Below, piece by piece: positions 61,738-64,000 of a stretch of 64,000 nucleotides of DNA. The translations under genes were made by a program, and so were the position numbers. Source of the stretch: Prochlorococcus sp. MIT 1314 (GTDB lineage Bacteria > Cyanobacteriota > Cyanobacteriia > PCC-6307 > Cyanobiaceae); NCBI RefSeq assembly GCF_034093315.1, contig NZ_CP139300.1, positions 1,488,001 to 1,552,000 of the forward strand, given 5' to 3'. Position 1 is the first letter of the stretch. Every line of letters begins with the position of its first letter. The notes beneath the pieces are model-generated. The model saw nothing but the letters and a program-made list of their open reading frames with translations. It was not told the origin of the DNA and searched no databases.

Positions 61738-62313
61738 GTGTCACTTATTTCTAAATTAAAGGCAGTTGTTGCAGGGGATGAGTATCTCGATGATGATTTT
61801 GATGAGTTGGATTATGCATCAGAGGATGAATTAAATGATATTAATGATTTCAAACAAAATCAAAGAAATTCTAATGCCCTAGCAAGTTCAAATCCATTCG
61901 ATTTTATGAATAACAACAGATCATCAAAAGTAGTTGGAATGCCAGGGATCTCCAATTCATCTTCAGAAGTAAGCTTAATGGAGCCAAGAAGTTTCGATGA
62001 GATGCCTCAAGCTATACAATCATTAAGAGAGAGAAAAACTGTAATTCTTAATTTAACCATGATGGATCCTGATCAGGCGCAAAGAGCGGTTGATTTTATT
62101 GCTGGGGGGACATATGCAATTGATGGGCATCAAGAGAGAGTGGGTGAAAGTATTTTTCTTTTTGCTCCAAGTTGTGTAAATGTAACTAGTTCTTCTCCAG
62201 AAGAAGCTTCTCCTTCTAATGTGTCTACGAATAATACATCACAATATAGTTTGGAAAAAAACACTGCTCCTGAACCAGCATGGGGTAATTCTAAATTAAG
62301 TGCTTATTCATGA
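61738..62313 (+). CDS. sepF: Cell division protein SepF
   Basis: A 191-aa FtsZ-membrane linker. An N-terminal amphipathic start ([11 protein letters not shown]) is followed by an acidic disordered part and the SepF domain ([18 protein letters not shown], then [20 protein letters not shown] and GERVGE-like ending). The C-terminal tail is Ser/Thr-rich. The start is GTG. Confidence 0.9.
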   Translation: MSLISKLKAVVAGDEYLDDDFDELDYASEDELNDINDFKQNQRNSNALASSNPFDFMNNNRSSKVVGMPGISNSSSEVSLMEPRSFDEMPQAIQSLRERKTVILNLTMMDPDQAQRAVDFIAGGTYAIDGHQERVGESIFLFAPSCVNVTSSSPEEASPSNVSTNNTSQYSLEKNTAPEPAWGNSKLSAYS

Positions 62314-62320
62314 TTAATCT

Positions 62321-63133
62321 GTGACTCATAAAATTGCGATTATTGGTTTTGGAAATATTGCAAAAGCTATAATTACACCTTTATTAGATAAAAAATTAAT
62401 TAAGCCAGAAAACGTTTATTGTGTTGTAAATTCAAAGAAAAGTTTAGAACATATAAAAGAAAATTATAAATATAATATAAATATTTTTGATTCAAGTTCT
62501 AAAGACTCAAAAATAGTTTGGGATTGTAAAGTTAAACTTCTTTCAGTCAAACCCCAGCATCTTAAAGATATTGCTGAGGCAGATAATATAAAAACCAAGG
62601 ACAATTTATTAGTTTCAATTCTTGCGGGAGTTTCAATAAATCGACTTACTCAAAAATTTCCAAACCATAAATGTGTGAGAGTTGTTACGAATATTCCAAT
62701 AACTGTAGGAAAGGGTTTAACAGGAATTGCATGGGGTGAAAAAATCACAAAAGATCAGAAACAATTTACAAAAGAATTATTTCAAAATACTAGTAAGATT
62801 TATGAATTTACTGAAGATTCCCTTGATATATTTTTAGCTTTAACTTCATCAGGTCCTGCAATTATTGCTTTAATTATAGAAGCACTAAGTGATGGTGGTT
62901 TGAGTGGTGGATTACCAAAAATGCTTTCTGAAGAACTTGTTATGGAGATGATACTAGGAACTATCAGTCTAATAAAAGAAGAAAAACTAACTACTTCTGA
63001 TGTTAAAAATTTAGTAACCTCTCCAGGCGGAACTACTATTTCTGCTTTAAGGGTTTTAGAGAAAAAGAGTATAAGGTCGGCATTAATTGAATCAATAGTT
63101 TCGGCTAGAAATCGAAGTAAAGATTTTAGTTAG
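62321..63133 (+). CDS. proC: Pyrroline-5-carboxylate reductase
   Basis: A 270-aa NAD(P)H-dependent enzyme for the last step of proline synthesis. The N-terminal IAIIGFGNIAKAIITPLL is the nucleotide-binding site, SVKPQHLKDI and VVTNIPITVGKG follow, and SPGGTTISALRVLEKK near the end is the family signature. The start is GTG, 8 bases after the sepF stop. Confidence 0.93.
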   Translation: MTHKIAIIGFGNIAKAIITPLLDKKLIKPENVYCVVNSKKSLEHIKENYKYNINIFDSSSKDSKIVWDCKVKLLSVKPQHLKDIAEADNIKTKDNLLVSILAGVSINRLTQKFPNHKCVRVVTNIPITVGKGLTGIAWGEKITKDQKQFTKELFQNTSKIYEFTEDSLDIFLALTSSGPAIIALIIEALSDGGLSGGLPKMLSEELVMEMILGTISLIKEEKLTTSDVKNLVTSPGGTTISALRVLEKKSIRSALIESIVSARNRSKDFS

Positions 63134-64000
63134 TTTTTGCAATTATTTCTTAAGTTCATATAAGCTTTCTCAAGCGAATTTATATTTTTAGAAATTGTAT
63201 ACCTTTCAAGTACTCTCTCTCTAGCTTTCTTCCCAAGATCTTTTGTGAATGAAGGGTGTTCTACCAGAATTGGGATTATAGTTTTTAGTTGTTCAGCCAC
63301 ATTATCAGTTGAAATTACTATTCCTGCTCCATTATCCAAAACTTCACCATCAGCACCAGCATCTGTTGCTACGCATGCAGTACCAGTAGACATTGCCTCT
63401 AGAAGTGATAATGACAAACCCTCTACTAAGCTTGGTAAGAAAAATACTTCTGCTATTTGCATTATCGCTACTCTAGTTTCTAAATCTAATTCGGCACCCC
63501 ACCAAATTAATTGCTCTTTACTAATGTTAGAAAAACTATTTTCAAGTGTTGACTTCATTGGTCCATCTCCAACAATAACTAATTTGCAATTATTTTTTTT
63601 TGTTTGGCGCCAAGAACGTAAAAGTGATTCGATATTTTTCTCACTTGCAATCCTTCCCATATATAAAAAGATTCTTGCATTGCCAAGCTTATTTTTTACC
63701 TCATCATATTTTTTGTTTCTTTCGCAAAAAGGTTCCCAAATATTTTCATCAACTCCGTTTGGGATAATTATTTGTTTTTCTTTTGGTACTCCAAATTTCT
63801 CAAGAACATTTTTCTGAGGTTCTGAGAAAACGACTATTTTGTCGAACTTGGATAGAGATGGAGCATATAGTTGATATGTTAGTTGTTGAGTGCTTGCAGT
63901 TAAATTTCTATTATTAGCGTCGAATGCTGGGTGAAATGTTCCTATAAGTGGGACATTAACTTCATTACAAATCTCTGGGAGTCTAAAATCTAAAGGAGAT
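63130..64000 (-). CDS. Glycosyltransferase family 4-like protein (5' part outside window)
   Basis: The visible 290 residues form most of a GT-B glycosyltransferase. GTFHPAFDANNRNLTASTQQ is part of the N-terminal domain; YMGRIASEKNIESLLRS, GDGPMKSTLE and PSLVEGLSLSLLEAMSTGTA are the donor-binding domain with the E-x7-E pattern. The frame is open to the window edge, so the start is missing. It probably adds a sugar to a lipid or polysaccharide. Its stop overlaps the proC stop by 3 bases (convergent). Confidence 0.88.
   Translation of the reverse strand, partial: SPLDFRLPEICNEVNVPLIGTFHPAFDANNRNLTASTQQLTYQLYAPSLSKFDKIVVFSEPQKNVLEKFGVPKEKQIIIPNGVDENIWEPFCERNKKYDEVKNKLGNARIFLYMGRIASEKNIESLLRSWRQTKKNNCKLVIVGDGPMKSTLENSFSNISKEQLIWWGAELDLETRVAIMQIAEVFFLPSLVEGLSLSLLEAMSTGTACVATDAGADGEVLDNGAGIVISTDNVAEQLKTIIPILVEHPSFTKDLGKKARERVLERYTISKNINSLEKAYMNLRNNCKN

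Overview
The window is a piece of a picocyanobacterial chromosome, almost certainly a high-light-adapted Prochlorococcus. The case rests on very AT-rich, compact DNA, the paired high-light-inducible (hli) genes, pipX-pipY, sepF, a MiaE-type hydroxylase, DUF1823, DUF1651, DUF3303 and DUF3764 proteins, and many tiny single-helix membrane proteins. No rRNA is present. Two tRNAs (Thr-GGT and Tyr-GTA) lie at 55.7-55.9 kb on the minus strand.

Layout. (1) 0-23.3 kb is flexible picocyanobacterial backbone: small conserved proteins, a CrtH-like FAD oxidoreductase, tatA, a Bcp/PrxQ peroxiredoxin, an ArfB-like ribosome rescue factor, a CPBP protease, a candidate structured ncRNA, proline iminopeptidase, a photolyase-family protein, tenA-thiD, a DUF985 cupin, a DUF3303/DUF3764/DUF1651 group, an hli operon and a compositionally distinct SIMPL-domain gene. 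(2) 23.5-38.5 kb is a genomic island of TPR proteins, a MoxR ATPase with a VWA/HExxH partner, a membrane-anchored TPR-CHAT caspase-like protease, a sigma-70-like regulator translationally coupled to a membrane protein (DUF1822/DUF928-like), and an M48 peptidase. (3) 38.5-55.7 kb holds a tyrosine integrase, a UvrD-type helicase, a degraded tRNA-like element, an Mrr endonuclease, two nuclease-helicase fusions, an MmeI-like single-chain restriction-modification enzyme and a phage Gp88-like gene. It abuts the 3' end of tRNA-Thr. (4) 55.9-64 kb is core genome: aroQ, miaE, cobI, DUF1823, der, ecfT, pipX, pipY, sepF, proC and a partial glycosyltransferase.

Main discovery. Nine transcription units in the 23.5-37.6 kb island carry the same two-block element, GGAATCA-N13/14-GAACTA. 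Each is oriented toward its gene and ends 24-33 nt before the start codon (seven perfect copies, two with one mismatch). I saw no comparable copy elsewhere in the window. Geometry and orientation fit a -35/-10 promoter of an alternative, ECF-like sigma factor. A sigma-like gene sits inside the same island beside a membrane protein and a CHAT protease. I infer a self-contained regulon in which a caspase-like protease and/or a membrane protein controls a dedicated sigma factor. That factor would switch on TPR proteins, MoxR-VWA and an M48 protease. The wiring is inferred; the repeated motif is seen directly.
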